Origin: Marthasterias glacialis
Lineage: Eukaryota > Echinodermata > Asteroidea > Forcipulatida > Asteriidae
Length of the DNA stretch: 64,000 nt
NCBI GenBank assembly: GCA_911728455.2
Contig: OU452232.1
Span: forward strand, 7,033,227 to 7,097,226
Direction: 5' to 3'
This document shows, in pieces, positions 55,194 to 64,000 of this stretch (positions within the stretch are counted from its first letter, which is position 1; the number at the start of each line of letters is the position of its first letter). A program made the position numbers and the translations under genes. The notes under the pieces are model-generated. The model made no database searches and was not told where the DNA came from. It saw only the letters and a program-made list of their open reading frames with translations.

Positions 55194-56489
55194 TGAAATC
55201 GCGCGTTGCCTAAAATGCATACTAGACATACAACACAACAGGAAAATAGCTCTGGACACGGTGCAACCAAGATTTATAATGTGACAATGACGTCAAGTGC
55301 ATTGGGTCAATAAGCAAGTTTAAGAAAAGTTATATATATCCGCAAACAAAACTTGATGGCTGCACAATATTAAACGTTACCACAAAGAATCTGCCAACTA
55401 TTTTTTCAGAGTTTTACGTTTTGATGTTTTCTTTTTACAATCTCTGTCTTGCACCGTGTCATTCAAAGTGACCCTTGAGTGGGGGATTCAGTAGTGTGAG
55501 AATTATCTCCCAATGTTATTTGGTTACAGAGTAGCGATATTGAGTTAGCCAAGTTACCTCCGGTCAACCTATTCAATAGAACTCATACCAATTCGATTAA
55601 GCCCAGTGTATGTGTGCTAGCCGCCACACCATCTGAAACCCCCTTGTAAACATCAACAAATTGAAAGCGATTCGACTGGGGAAATACATTACAGAAGGAT
55701 CAAACGTCGGTTTTAGGAGCTAACGCTTATCAGATTTAACTCTTTGTCTTTCCATAAATGTCTTAGACACTGTCCTCAGAGGGGGACCTTTCTGAGGTAA
55801 GGTGCTCAGTAAATTTCTAAGAACATGAATAATTTTCAGCTGGTATAAGAATAGTTTTCAACTGGGTGTGAATACTCAACTGTATAAATATGACAAATCG
55901 TCTTTTCATACTTACGAAATCATTGCACCGTGTTAAACAGCAAATCATTTCGTTCAACTGTGTGTCTTTACGGGATATTAATTTTAATATTGACATAAAT
56001 GTCAATGTCATTATTATCTTCTTGGATCCGTATCGCAAATGTCGACGTAAATTTCCACGTAAAGATTAGCAAGTTAATAGCTTGAAGGTGCAGTTATCGA
56101 AGTGAACTTTCACTGTTACTTTCGCAAGTCTGTCCCAAGTCATTAATATTTACGTCAATTCACGAAAGATTTGGCGATTTTTGCCCATAACATAGCAGTT
56201 TACGAATGCCCCGTAACGAACATGCAACAACACACTATACACTTTCTTGCAAATCCATGAATAAATTGTGTTTACCCGAGAACGTTCGTACCTCTCACTT
56301 CAGTTAAAAATAAATGAATAAATAAATAACATTCACGACTTGTCGCAAATTTTGTCATGAATATTTTTTTCTCCATTATCATACATGGTTCAACATGCAT
56401 AGTTTGGTTCATAGACCTTTCGGTCTGGGTTTCAGACTACGCTGCGCGTCACTAGGAGTGCTCCATTTAAACCCTTCAAGTTACTCGAA
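55194..56489. other. No feature recognised
   Basis: AT-rich sequence. Single TTCACGACTTGTCGCAA-like units (56325-56345) foreshadow the minisatellite that follows. Confidence 0.4.
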
Positions 56490-56646
56490 AAATATTTACG
56501 ACTGGTCGCGAATGAATGTACGCCTAGTCGTGAATAACTGTACGACGTCGCAAATAAATGTACGACAGTCGTGAATAAATATACGACATCGCGAAAATAT
56601 TTGCGACTAGTTGTGAATAAATTTACGACTAGTCATGAATATTTAT
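56490..56646. repeat. 21-bp minisatellite TACGACTAGTCGTGAATAAAT
   Basis: Seven or so units of about 20-21 bp with a self-complementary core ACGACTAGTCGT follow each other. Substitutions are frequent. It resembles the minisatellites at 6916 and 16282 in having a palindromic core in a unit of 21-24 bp, though the sequences are unrelated. Confidence 0.88.
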
Positions 56647-57579
56647 GTCCCTTCAGGGCCACCATAGAATACTCTTCTTTACTTACTTAAACCTGCCTGA
56701 CTCTCCAGCTACTAAGCAACTACTGTCACGGTGTATGCATTTTAGAGGTAAATTCTCCGGTTATGGTGATAATTGAACACATTCAGTTGTTTTGTTCCTA
56801 CTTTATTTTTCAAACGAATGACAGTTTTTTATTCTTGGCAACTAGGCTGAGATTTGAGGCCCTGTATGGTGGGAGGTGTTATTTTCGGGGTACAGCATGT
56901 ATTTTAGGGAGAGTTTGTGGCTGTTTATAGTTTCAACATGCCCGCGGTGCTTTAGCATCGTCAGTGGGCTGTCTTCTGTCACAAGTCTCCTGCCGACGGC
57001 TTTAAAGCAACGAGCCGAAACGTCGAGAAGAACCACCTTTTCTGAAAGAGACCATTACATGCCGTCCATAAAGATCAAACTAAAATCTGTATTAATGACT
57101 GATATCTTTTCAAGAATTGATGGTGCAGGACTATCGCTTTAACGAGCAACTGCTGCAAACAAAATGACCGTTCGTATCTGTTGCCGGTATCAGCTATCTC
57201 CTTGGTACGCATAATGCTCACTCGAAGCTTTGCAGAGAAGTACTTCAACCTCGTATTCCCAAGCCTCTCCTTCGTAAATTGCTCATGTGACAAAGTTGGA
57301 AATATTCTGTCGCCTTCCCTGGTAATGATATCATGTAAATTGTCAAAGATATCTTTAGATTTGATTAAACTTTAGTTCTGGTCACACATTGTACACACGG
57401 ACCGATGTCTGTGAAAAGCACATAGAGAGACGGACGGAGAAAACTTCAGCAGTTGCCCCAAACGCTATCCTGTAATTTGTGATTGGGTTCCAAAGTATGA
57501 CCGCCTATGGATAAAAACTATTTTATTTTGCACGTCCCTGCATTTTCATCAAAGATGGCGTCTATTGCAACTCTTCTCT
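56647..57579. other. No supported gene
   Basis: Mixed AT-rich sequence. Opposite-strand frames overlap between 56842 and 57375 (up to 88 codons) without any domain I know or convincing splice sites. Confidence 0.4.
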
Positions 57580-57676
57580 AGCATTTTATCGTGTCGAACT
57601 TTTGTCGGACTTTCGGTGGCGTAGCCAGGGCTGTGATTGGTCAACACGTAAGGGGTAGTGCTTAATGGATCGGTCT
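57580..57676. mobile_element. MITE with GACCGATCCATTAAGC terminus, copy M2 (right half)
   Basis: ATCGTGTCGAACTTTTGTCG, GACTTTCGGTGGCGTAGCCA, GGCTGTGATTGGTCAACACG and GCTTAATGGATCGGTCT repeat the right half of 21874-22156. The left terminus was not found, so the copy is truncated or its left half has decayed. Confidence 0.75.
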
Positions 57677-57735
57677 TTTTCAGCAGTATTTTTTATTTAT
57701 TTTTTTTTGGGAGGGGCACAATTTGGGGAAATTGT

Positions 57736-57979
57736 GGCTTTGATGATACAAGCATGGAATTTGGCACAGAGTCGGAGTGTATCACGAGAAAGACTTTGGC
57801 TATAGGGCCATTGCAGATTTATCATTCAAAATAATATTGATAGAATAAAAAGCATTTTTTCAAACTTTTCAAAGAGGCTACCATTTCTTGTTATTCTGCG
57901 ATGACCCTATAGCCAAATATCTTTCTCGTGACATACTCTGACTGTCTGCCAAAGTCCATGCTTGTATCATCGAAGGCAA
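57736..57979. repeat. Long hairpin element with about 79-bp arms
   Basis: The left arm (57736-57814) contains TGATGATACAAGCATGGAAT, TTGGCACAGAGTC, GTATCACGAGAAAGA and TTTGGCTATAGGGCC. The right arm (57898-57979) carries the reverse complement of each. The loop is about 83 bases. A single-arm copy lies at 36720-36960. Non-coding foldback element. Confidence 0.85.
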
Positions 57980-58028
57980 TAATATTCCATCAACCTGCCA
58001 TACTAAGTATTTACATTTAGTTCAATAA

Positions 58029-58250
58029 CAGCTGATTTCGGTTGTAACAATTCGAAATTCAGGAAAATGTGTTTACATGCTGAAAAGTGTGCACTGTTTT
58101 TCACCATTTTCTCCTGAATCTGACGACGGATTGGGCCCAAATTTTCACAGTTGTTTCTTGTTTTGTTATTTCATGCTTACTTTGAATCAGACACAGTAAG
58201 AACAATGTACTTCAAGCCGTACCAAAATTCTGTATAGTGCCTTTAAAGCC
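58029..58250 (-). mobile_element. 390-bp inverted-repeat element (family R), copy C, truncated
   Basis: The reverse complement reads TTTAAAGGCACTATACAGAA, TGTTCTTACTGTGTCTGATT, CAATCCGTCGTCAGATTCAG, TTTTCAGCATGTAAACACAT, ACCGAAATCAGC and then stops. It matches the first half to two thirds of copies A and B. Its terminus TTTAAAGGCACTATACAG is the best preserved in the family here. Confidence 0.78.
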
Positions 58251-59917
58251 GAATGGCATACATAAACATCTTGGTTTTCTGTTGTGAAAACGATAGTTCA
58301 GTTGCTCAAAATATACTAAGATTGCTTTTCGTTTGAGCAAAAGCGTGTTTGGTTTCAATACTCATTGTCAGCTGCAGTCCATAAACTAGTTGTTTTATTG
58401 GTTTGGCCGCTGTCTTTCCGATGTTGATGATCACCGTATACATCCGTGGATGTCCCTCCGAACCGTGTTGAGTGGGCCCCAGTGGGGGATATCGCCCAAG
58501 ATAGATACACTGATTGTCAGATCTGACCGCGCAAAGAAAGCAAACTGAAACTCACCTTCCGTAAAGAGCGGAATCACTCCAAGCATTAATGCCTAGCCCC
58601 GCTTTAGCGTTCAGGCCGTTCCATATCACCTGGTTTTCACATCCTGGCGTTTTTTCCCTTGGCCCCGTTACCCAGATTCACGCTTTTGTCCAACTCCCAA
58701 AGCTCGTGATTTTGCAGAATATTATATATCAGGTTGCTTTTCATAACAGCCAGTGAACTTTTCTCTCCGACTCGTGTCTTTATTTTTTTCTGTCAGACGG
58801 ACTCTCTTCTCTTGATTGTTTTGATCGGTTGTAAATTGATGACCCCACTTTATTTGTATATCATCGCCAGCTTAGAGGTCTTTATGTTTCCCTCTAAGCT
58901 ATTGGTTACATTTACCATGGTTACCTTCTTTATAAATAATTCAATTTAATTGTTGAAAATGTTCTCTGTCAATTTGTAGGAATTGTTCGGCAATTTAAAA
59001 AAAAAATCACAAGTGGCCTCCCCTTTATACAGTCGTGATCAATATATTGCTGAGGTCATTTTCTTTTTGGCGACGCGCAAACAAAAAAACAGCTGTGGAA
59101 CTGGCCCTCAGCACACTCAATATTCAGCGTCTGTCATTTTCCAGCATTTCGATTCCTGGGGCTTCGTGCACGCTTTACATTTCCACGAATCTAAGTACCG
59201 GATTAGATCACAATTTATGACATGAAATCTTTCTGGTTGTGTGCGCCCGGGTCATCACCACACCGGCAGGCTTGTCAGGAGCTGCGGTTGCCGTATACGC
59301 GGTCATCAGCCCCCAATGGACATCTTCCCTAGCGGCTCTGCACCTGTTACGCGGTGTAACGTTATCTGTGCGTCCTCTTTTTGAGCGGGGCTCCTTCGGC
59401 CGGTCTGAGACCGATATCTCTTGGGTTAGCATCTCTGTTGTATCGCGTTAGTCGGCCAAGCCTGAATGACATAAATCGTCAGTGTGGCAAGTTGAGCTAC
59501 CGGCCGATGCCCCGTTCCAAAGTTGAATCAAAGTCAAGAGAGGCGACAGTGATGAGAACTAGAAGAAACCGCCCACACGTTTTTAGATCGTGTTTGCCTC
59601 CGTCTGTCAGATTTACTTACTGATCACGGTTATCTTTGCCTCATCAGTTCTTTTTAATCGATGTGGAAAATCAGGTGCTTTTTCGAAAATGAGAACAAAA
59701 ATAAAGCACACTCAGTTAGCCACTGGGACAGAATCTCCGATGTTCCATCTTGTAAAATACAGATGTGCGGATCATTTTTATTTATTTGTTAATTTTTTTT
59801 TTGAAAGAGTGAATTTTGTTCAGACTTAGTCTGGCCCCGATTCCGGGTCAGGATAGCGAAAACCCGGAACACTATACATGAAACAAAATGTTGCATCATT
59901 TGGAAGCCCAACATAAT
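58251..59917. other. No supported gene; GC-richer block at 59240-59530
   Basis: 58250-59230 is ordinary AT-rich sequence. 59240-59530 is GC-richer with frames on both strands. A minus-strand segment 59344-59434 has a branch-point-like CTAAC, an AG acceptor and an AACAG-GTGCAG donor, but it lacks a pyrimidine tract and recognisable protein content. Confidence 0.35.
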
Positions 59918-60235
59918 GGCGTGTCGTGACCAAGCGATAAGGGCACCGGACTCAAGCTCTGGTGTTTCTGATCAGCAGAGTGTGGGTTCGAGTGCCGGTC
60001 GTGACTTTTCTGTCCTTAAGCAAGACACTTAACCATTATTGCTTCGTCCTTCGGATGGGACGTAAAGCCGTAGGTCCCGAGTGATCTATTAATGCACGTA
60101 AAAGAACACAGAGCACTTTATCGCTAAGAGAAGGGGTTCGCCCCCGATTTTCTGGCTTGGTTGGCCGCAATTGGCCCCCTCATTGAGACGCTGAACAGGC
60201 TTTGATGAGAACCGGCATAGAAATAAGAAATAGAA
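59918..60235 (+). mobile_element. tRNA-derived SINE (family S-B), copy S6
   Basis: The head GGCGTGTCGTGACCAAGCGA, box-B-like GGTTCGAGTGCC (one change from the copy at 24998), then TTGCTTCGTCCTTCGGATGG, GACGTAAAGCCGTAGGTCCC, CACGTAAAAGAAC, AGAGAAGGGGTTCGCCCCC. After that the 3' part departs from the 24998 copy and contains a TTGGCCGCAATTGGCCCC stretch. So the family has at least two 3' ends, or this one is recombined. Right border approximate. Confidence 0.82.
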
Positions 60236-61084
60236 AGGAAAACATATTTGCATAATTTTGAACTCAAATAACAATCTGACAGCACAACAGTATGCATGTA
60301 AAAGTTACTTCACTGTTATGGATGGGTATTTCCTCATGGCTGCAGCTGCCCTAAAAATATGTATAGACATGATTGTGCTTAAGCAAGTAAAATCGTACCG
60401 TTTTTTGTAAGCCAGCAGCCATACAAGCTTTATAAGTGGACAATACATAACTAAGGTGCATTTTTTTAATACATAATCATAACCCTCAGGTTTACTTGTA
60501 AATATTCCTGCTGATCAAAAAGTGCAGGTTGATTTTGCTTGCACTCTTGCCAGATATTACAAATCGTAATTTTCGGAATATAACCGCGGCTTATATCTTG
60601 ATTTTCACGGCCAAAATAACGTTGCAGCGGCTAATTTTCCAGGCGGCTTATACACAGATACTTGAAAAATAAACCCTCAAACTATCCATTATATTGCATA
60701 GAGGGAGATATATCCTGCTTCTAATGAATATTCATGGTACAATAAGCGTTGCTATAAAGCTTTTTATATAAAATGAAATAAATGTATGGCATTAACAAAG
60801 GAAGGAAGAATAATAAAAGATATTGAAATATTTACAAGACTATGTTGGAATGTGACATGCGTACATGTGCCGCTTCAGGTGTTGACATCTCAGATAATAT
60901 TGGTAATAAGTAATTTTTTTCAAGTATTTTTTAAAACAGTAACTGTGCTCAGTTCTAAATGAAGGTATTGGGTTTTAGCTGATTCCAGAGTAGGGGGCCT
61001 TGATGCTTGACAGTTTTCATAAAATAATGTCATGGCAGCCAGGACGACTAAGATCAAACGGCGGTGAGACACACATCGCCCATG
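60236..61084. other. No feature recognised
   Basis: AT-rich sequence with a few short frames and no exon signals or element ends. Confidence 0.4.
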
Positions 61085-61565
61085 CCCGCAATCCAAGGTT
61101 CCCCCTCCACACACCCCAAATTGAAATTAGGTCCTTTGAGATTAGATTAGAAAATACCAGAACAAAATGTTACTTGTTATAAGCTTTTATTTAGAACAAC
61201 TCAATGCTTAAAACCATATCCCAGACACAGACAATGTATTTTTTATTTTTTTATTTTACCTCCACGTCAGATTGTCTTTTTGTGTTACTAAGGGCGAATA
61301 GCCACCCTCACCCTTGCCGCACTACAATCCACTTCGGTACACTACCAAGATGGAATGTGTGGCCCTTCAGTAAGTTCAGTAAGTCTTGTAACAAGTAGTA
61401 AACGACATAACAAAAGCGGTGAAGAGGGGGGCATTACGTAAATTACTATGATAAAGAAAAATGCAAACGTAAACTACAGTCAGTTAAGTTGGTCAGACGT
61501 GCCCCTAGAAAAATGGAACAGTTGTTTATGTGCCACCTAAACCTTATTTTCAGCGCTGTTTGTCA
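61085..61565. mobile_element. C-rich element, copy 3 (diverged relative of 3618-3976)
   Basis: TTGAAATTAGGTCCTTTGAG, CAAAATGTTAC, TTTTACCTCCACGTCAGA, AAATGCAAACGTAAACTACA, GACGTGCCCCTAGAAAAATG and GCGCTGTTTGTCACTG follow the order of copies 1 and 2. About 120 bp of extra sequence sits between the CACGTCAGA and GCAAACG blocks. Termini not determined. Confidence 0.6.
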
Positions 61566-61835
61566 CTGTGTACTTTAAAAATCATCCATGTCCATTAACA
61601 TGTCAGTTTTGTGTGTGTAAGACACAAAACATTGGGAAAATTCTGCCCGTACGCATTTTAATCTTTGGAAATAATTTAGAAGGTAAACACGTTAACGTGA
61701 GCCACGTATAACATCGGGGGTCGACTAATGCATAAACAAACAGCCATGTAATGTTTCGAATGGTCTCAGATTGATATCACTGTGACAAACCTATGAGGGC
61801 TCTGGAGAATCCGTAGTCTTACATAATTGACTTGC

Positions 61836-62045
61836 TCAAAAGAGTGCAAAATTCACTTCCTCGCCCGAGTGGTGTCAGTTTGGCTCTTTTGAGAGTGAAA
61901 CTCACTGTGCATCACCCCTTTTTGAGTGAAATTTGGGCGAACTTCACTCTGATTCACTCTAAAAAGAGTTGTCCGCCATATGGCTCTCAGCAAGAGTGTT
62001 ATGGCGGACAAAGCGAGTGTTTTTCAATCGTTTACGTTTAGAGAG
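61836..62045 (+). mobile_element. CTCTCTAAATG MITE (family K), copy K4
   Basis: CTCGCCCGAGTGGTGTCAGT, GAGAGTGAAACTCACTGTGC, TTCACTCTAAAAAGAGTTGT, CCGCCATATGGCTCTCAGCA, TATGGCGGACAA, then CGTTTACGTTTAGAGAG next to TA. The left terminus is partly eroded. About 780 bp further on lies an inverted copy. Confidence 0.87.
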
Positions 62046-62826
62046 TATTAACGTAAATGTTGACGAACATTTACTGGTTTTGGCTTCAAAACGCGAGATT
62101 CTAAACTAAATGTCATGACTTTATTTCCCTAGCCACGACATCAGGGTTTACTGTTAAGGCTCCAAATCAGCAAACGTTTACGTCAGTATTGATATGATAT
62201 CAGGCTTCTAAACGTAAACACTCACACGTAAAATACGTAATTGTCGATATACGCGTAAAGTTACCGTCCATGTAAGTAAATGAAACCAACAAAAAATCTG
62301 TTGACGCTCCAAATTTACCTAAATTGTCTTTTTAGACGGGCCTCTTTGATTATAGACGACCAAAGGTACATTTTGACACGGGAAAATCAACATACCGATT
62401 TAATTCGTGGTGAATGTTTGTTGTGCTTTCTTTCTTAAAAGTTGGACGATCGCTGTTCTTTTGTACGGAAGCCTAAAGTGACCACCCAAGTTTCCACGTT
62501 TTCGACTTAAAGTTATCATATAAATATTTTTTACGGGTAAATAAGACCTTTCCGGGTTCCCACACCAGAAAATTACGTCCTTCCGATTTGGTGTATATTC
62601 TGGTTTCCTTTTATATACGTTCGTGAATCGTGGAAACCAGCAAACTGATAGACAGCGAATAATATTATATCTAAAGGTTACGTCTTCCTGCGATAAGGTG
62701 GCTCAGAAAAATTGAACTGCGGATGGTCACTTTAAGACTCAGTATAGCTTCCAAGTGGTATTATTGAACAAAAAATATTGTTGTGGTTACAGGTTTAACT
62801 CAGATGTATTTTGGCCTTGAATGGTA
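62046..62826. other. Unrelated sequence between two inverted K elements
   Basis: About 780 bp of AT-rich sequence with several ACGTAAA-type words (62035-62290, for example ACGTAAATG, ACGTAAAATACG, GCGTAAAG). There is no open frame long enough for a transposase. It could be host DNA between independent insertions. Confidence 0.4.
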
Positions 62827-63069
62827 CTCTCTAATTGTGGAAGAGTGAAAACCACTCGTGTCGTCTGCAATACCACCCTTGCAAAGAGCCATATGGCGGA
62901 CAACTCTTTTCAGAATGAAAGATGGGTATTTTTTAAAACTTGTATCAGAGTGAAGTTTACTCCAATCTCACTCAAAAAAGGTGATCCACATTGATTTTCA
63001 CTCTCAAACGAGCAAAAATGACATCACTCGGGCGAGAGAGTGAAATGTTCTCTCTTTTACATTTATAGA
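62827..63069 (-). mobile_element. CTCTCTAAATG MITE (family K), copy K5, inverted
   Basis: It starts CTCTCTAATTGTGGAAGAG after TA and ends CTCTTTTACATTTATAGAC before TA. The two flanking TA dinucleotides fit a TA target duplication. Reverse complemented, the interior follows the family order, with GCCATATGGCGGACAAC and CTCGGGCGAGAGAGTGAA. Confidence 0.87.
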
Positions 63070-63260
63070 CTAATGGTGGTTTTTCGTCAACGACCTTTGA
63101 TCGAATCACTATTAAACTCAATTAATGTAGGAGAATGACACATTCCGCGTATTGTAAAGAAACTGTACAATAGATTATTTTTCTTGTAGTTCGTGCCCCA
63201 CCATGCGTGAGCATTGCATCTTGTAAAGAGCCAATTTGTTTTCGGCTTGTCGTCACGTAC

Positions 63261-63349
63261 CGCCTTTGACTCCTGAAGAACAAAACCTAATTGATCACTC
63301 GGCATGGTCAGCTTGTTAGCTGGAGCGTATCTCCTGGTTGTACAGACCA
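63261..63349 (-). CDS. Tentative coding exon (minus strand), 89 nt
   Basis: Read on the minus strand, an ATTAG acceptor at 63354-63350 precedes a segment open from 63349 to 63261, followed by the donor GCG-GTACGT. It begins with two bases of a codon, which is the phase left by the exon at 63793-63912 (one base over). The intron between them would be 443 nt. The peptide includes KLTMPSDQLGFVLQESKA. The pyrimidine tract is weak and another acceptor (CCAG at about 63335) would break the phase match, so this remains a candidate. Confidence 0.33.
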
Positions 63350-63792
63350 CTAATTGAAGCAGTATAGTCGGGGTTCTCGGCAAACGTTATGAGGTTTATA
63401 GTTATTATTATTTTTTTGCTGGTCACATATTGTGAATAATCGTTCCTGTGACTGCTCGTTCAGAGTGTTGGTTGTGCATGATCATAAAAGATGATGCTAT
63501 TTTACGACTTGATATCTTGTTGTTGCTGACGCTTGTTTTCTTTCAGTTCCTACACGATTAAAATATCGTCAGTAATGGAGTTTTGAAAGACAAATCCTGA
63601 CTTATCAGAAGGTAAACTCTACTTTTATCGAGTTAACCCCCAGCCCCAGTGGGAACCGTGGGTCACCTCGACAGCCTGTAAACGAGTGAATATCGTCTTC
63701 GATAGAAATGTGCGTCAGTCGTTTCTGATCGCGTTGTTTTAAATCCTCATTAAGATTGTAATCATATAGGAAGTAAAGTAAAAGAGACTTAC

Positions 63793-63912
63793 CGCTGGAG
63801 ATTAGACTGGACATAGGGGAAGTTATTAATGAAGATCTGTTGAGATAGAGCCTGATCAAAATGGTCCAAGAAGGGAGCCGATCACGGTCTGTGACCTCTT
63901 CCACAAGACGTG
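63793..63912 (-). CDS. Internal coding exon of an unidentified gene (minus strand)
   Basis: On the minus strand a pyrimidine-rich acceptor TTTCCTTTTATTCCTAG ends at 63913 and a strong donor, AGCG followed by GTAAGT, begins at 63792. The 120 nt between are open in the frame that leaves two bases at the start and one at the end, a symmetric phase 1-1 exon of 39 whole codons. The peptide contains RLVEEVTDRDRLPSWTILIR, then LYLNRSS, and a serine-rich end. The charged, helical first half looks like real protein, but I do not recognise the family. The upstream exon would lie beyond the right edge of the window. The frame also stays open into the introns, which weakens the open-frame argument but not the splice sites. 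Confidence 0.6.
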
Positions 63913-64000
63913 CTAGGAATAAAAGGAAATCCACAACGTGCTTTGTATGTATTAACGAGTCGTGCTTTTAGCGAAAATTGTTGACAAAAGAGCTCGAAGC

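Noticed and set aside
59344-59434. Minus-strand exon candidate with GACTAAC branch-like site and AACAG-GTGCAG donor
   Set aside because: No pyrimidine tract, unremarkable peptide and no neighbouring exon in matching phase that I could find.

Overview
This is animal nuclear DNA, AT-rich and non-coding for almost its whole length. There are no long open reading frames, no operons and no bacterial signals. The window is filled with short non-autonomous DNA transposons, tRNA-derived SINEs, minisatellites, simple repeats and poly-A/T or poly-G/C tracts. This repeat mix fits a marine invertebrate, perhaps an echinoderm or another invertebrate deuterostome. That placement rests on remembered repeat style only and was not tested.

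Coding content: one short exon is well supported, on the minus strand at 63793-63912 (120 nt, open throughout, good acceptor and GTAAGT donor). A second, weaker exon candidate downstream on the same strand (63261-63349) continues in a compatible reading phase. The host gene would enter from beyond the right edge. I could not name its product. The remaining roughly 63 kb is either a large intron, its 3' flank or intergenic DNA. Short ORFs elsewhere look like chance or repeat translations. The one recognisable mobile-element protein remnant is a decayed C-terminus of a non-LTR retrotransposon ORF2 at 27064-27490.

Layout. 1-9 kb: mostly unique AT-rich DNA, one C-rich inverted-repeat element (3618-3976) and a 21-bp minisatellite rich in TACGTA (6916-7317). 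9-17.5 kb: first copies of several families (the 390-bp family at 9200, the SINEs at 10330 and 12838, a foldback at 10770, a CTCTCTAAATG element at 10971), a perfect 8-bp CRE beside an X-box-like site (11914-11937), a long hairpin (14283-14361), a long ATTT microsatellite and a 24-bp minisatellite. 17.5-30 kb: an inverted pair of CTCTCTAAATG elements, a GACCGATCC-ended MITE, a perfect RFX X-box, a dense cluster of SINEs followed by a second 390-bp family copy, and the LINE remnant. 29-50 kb: a GTAGCC minisatellite interrupted by a TTAA-ended MITE, two more copies of that MITE, many foldback MITEs, G/C-tract elements and a dispersed 110-bp block. 50-64 kb: older copies of the same families, a 21-bp minisatellite, a long hairpin, a second inverted CTCTCTAAATG pair, then the exon.

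Nothing here looks like a new enzymatic or defence system. The strongest observations concern repeat biology: at least eight short inverted-repeat families, two of them with two or more well-matched copies inside this window, nested insertions, and recurrent inverted pairing of one MITE family. The exon and a few transcription-factor-like motifs are the only hints of host function. All family comparisons were made by eye between copies in this window. No database search was possible.
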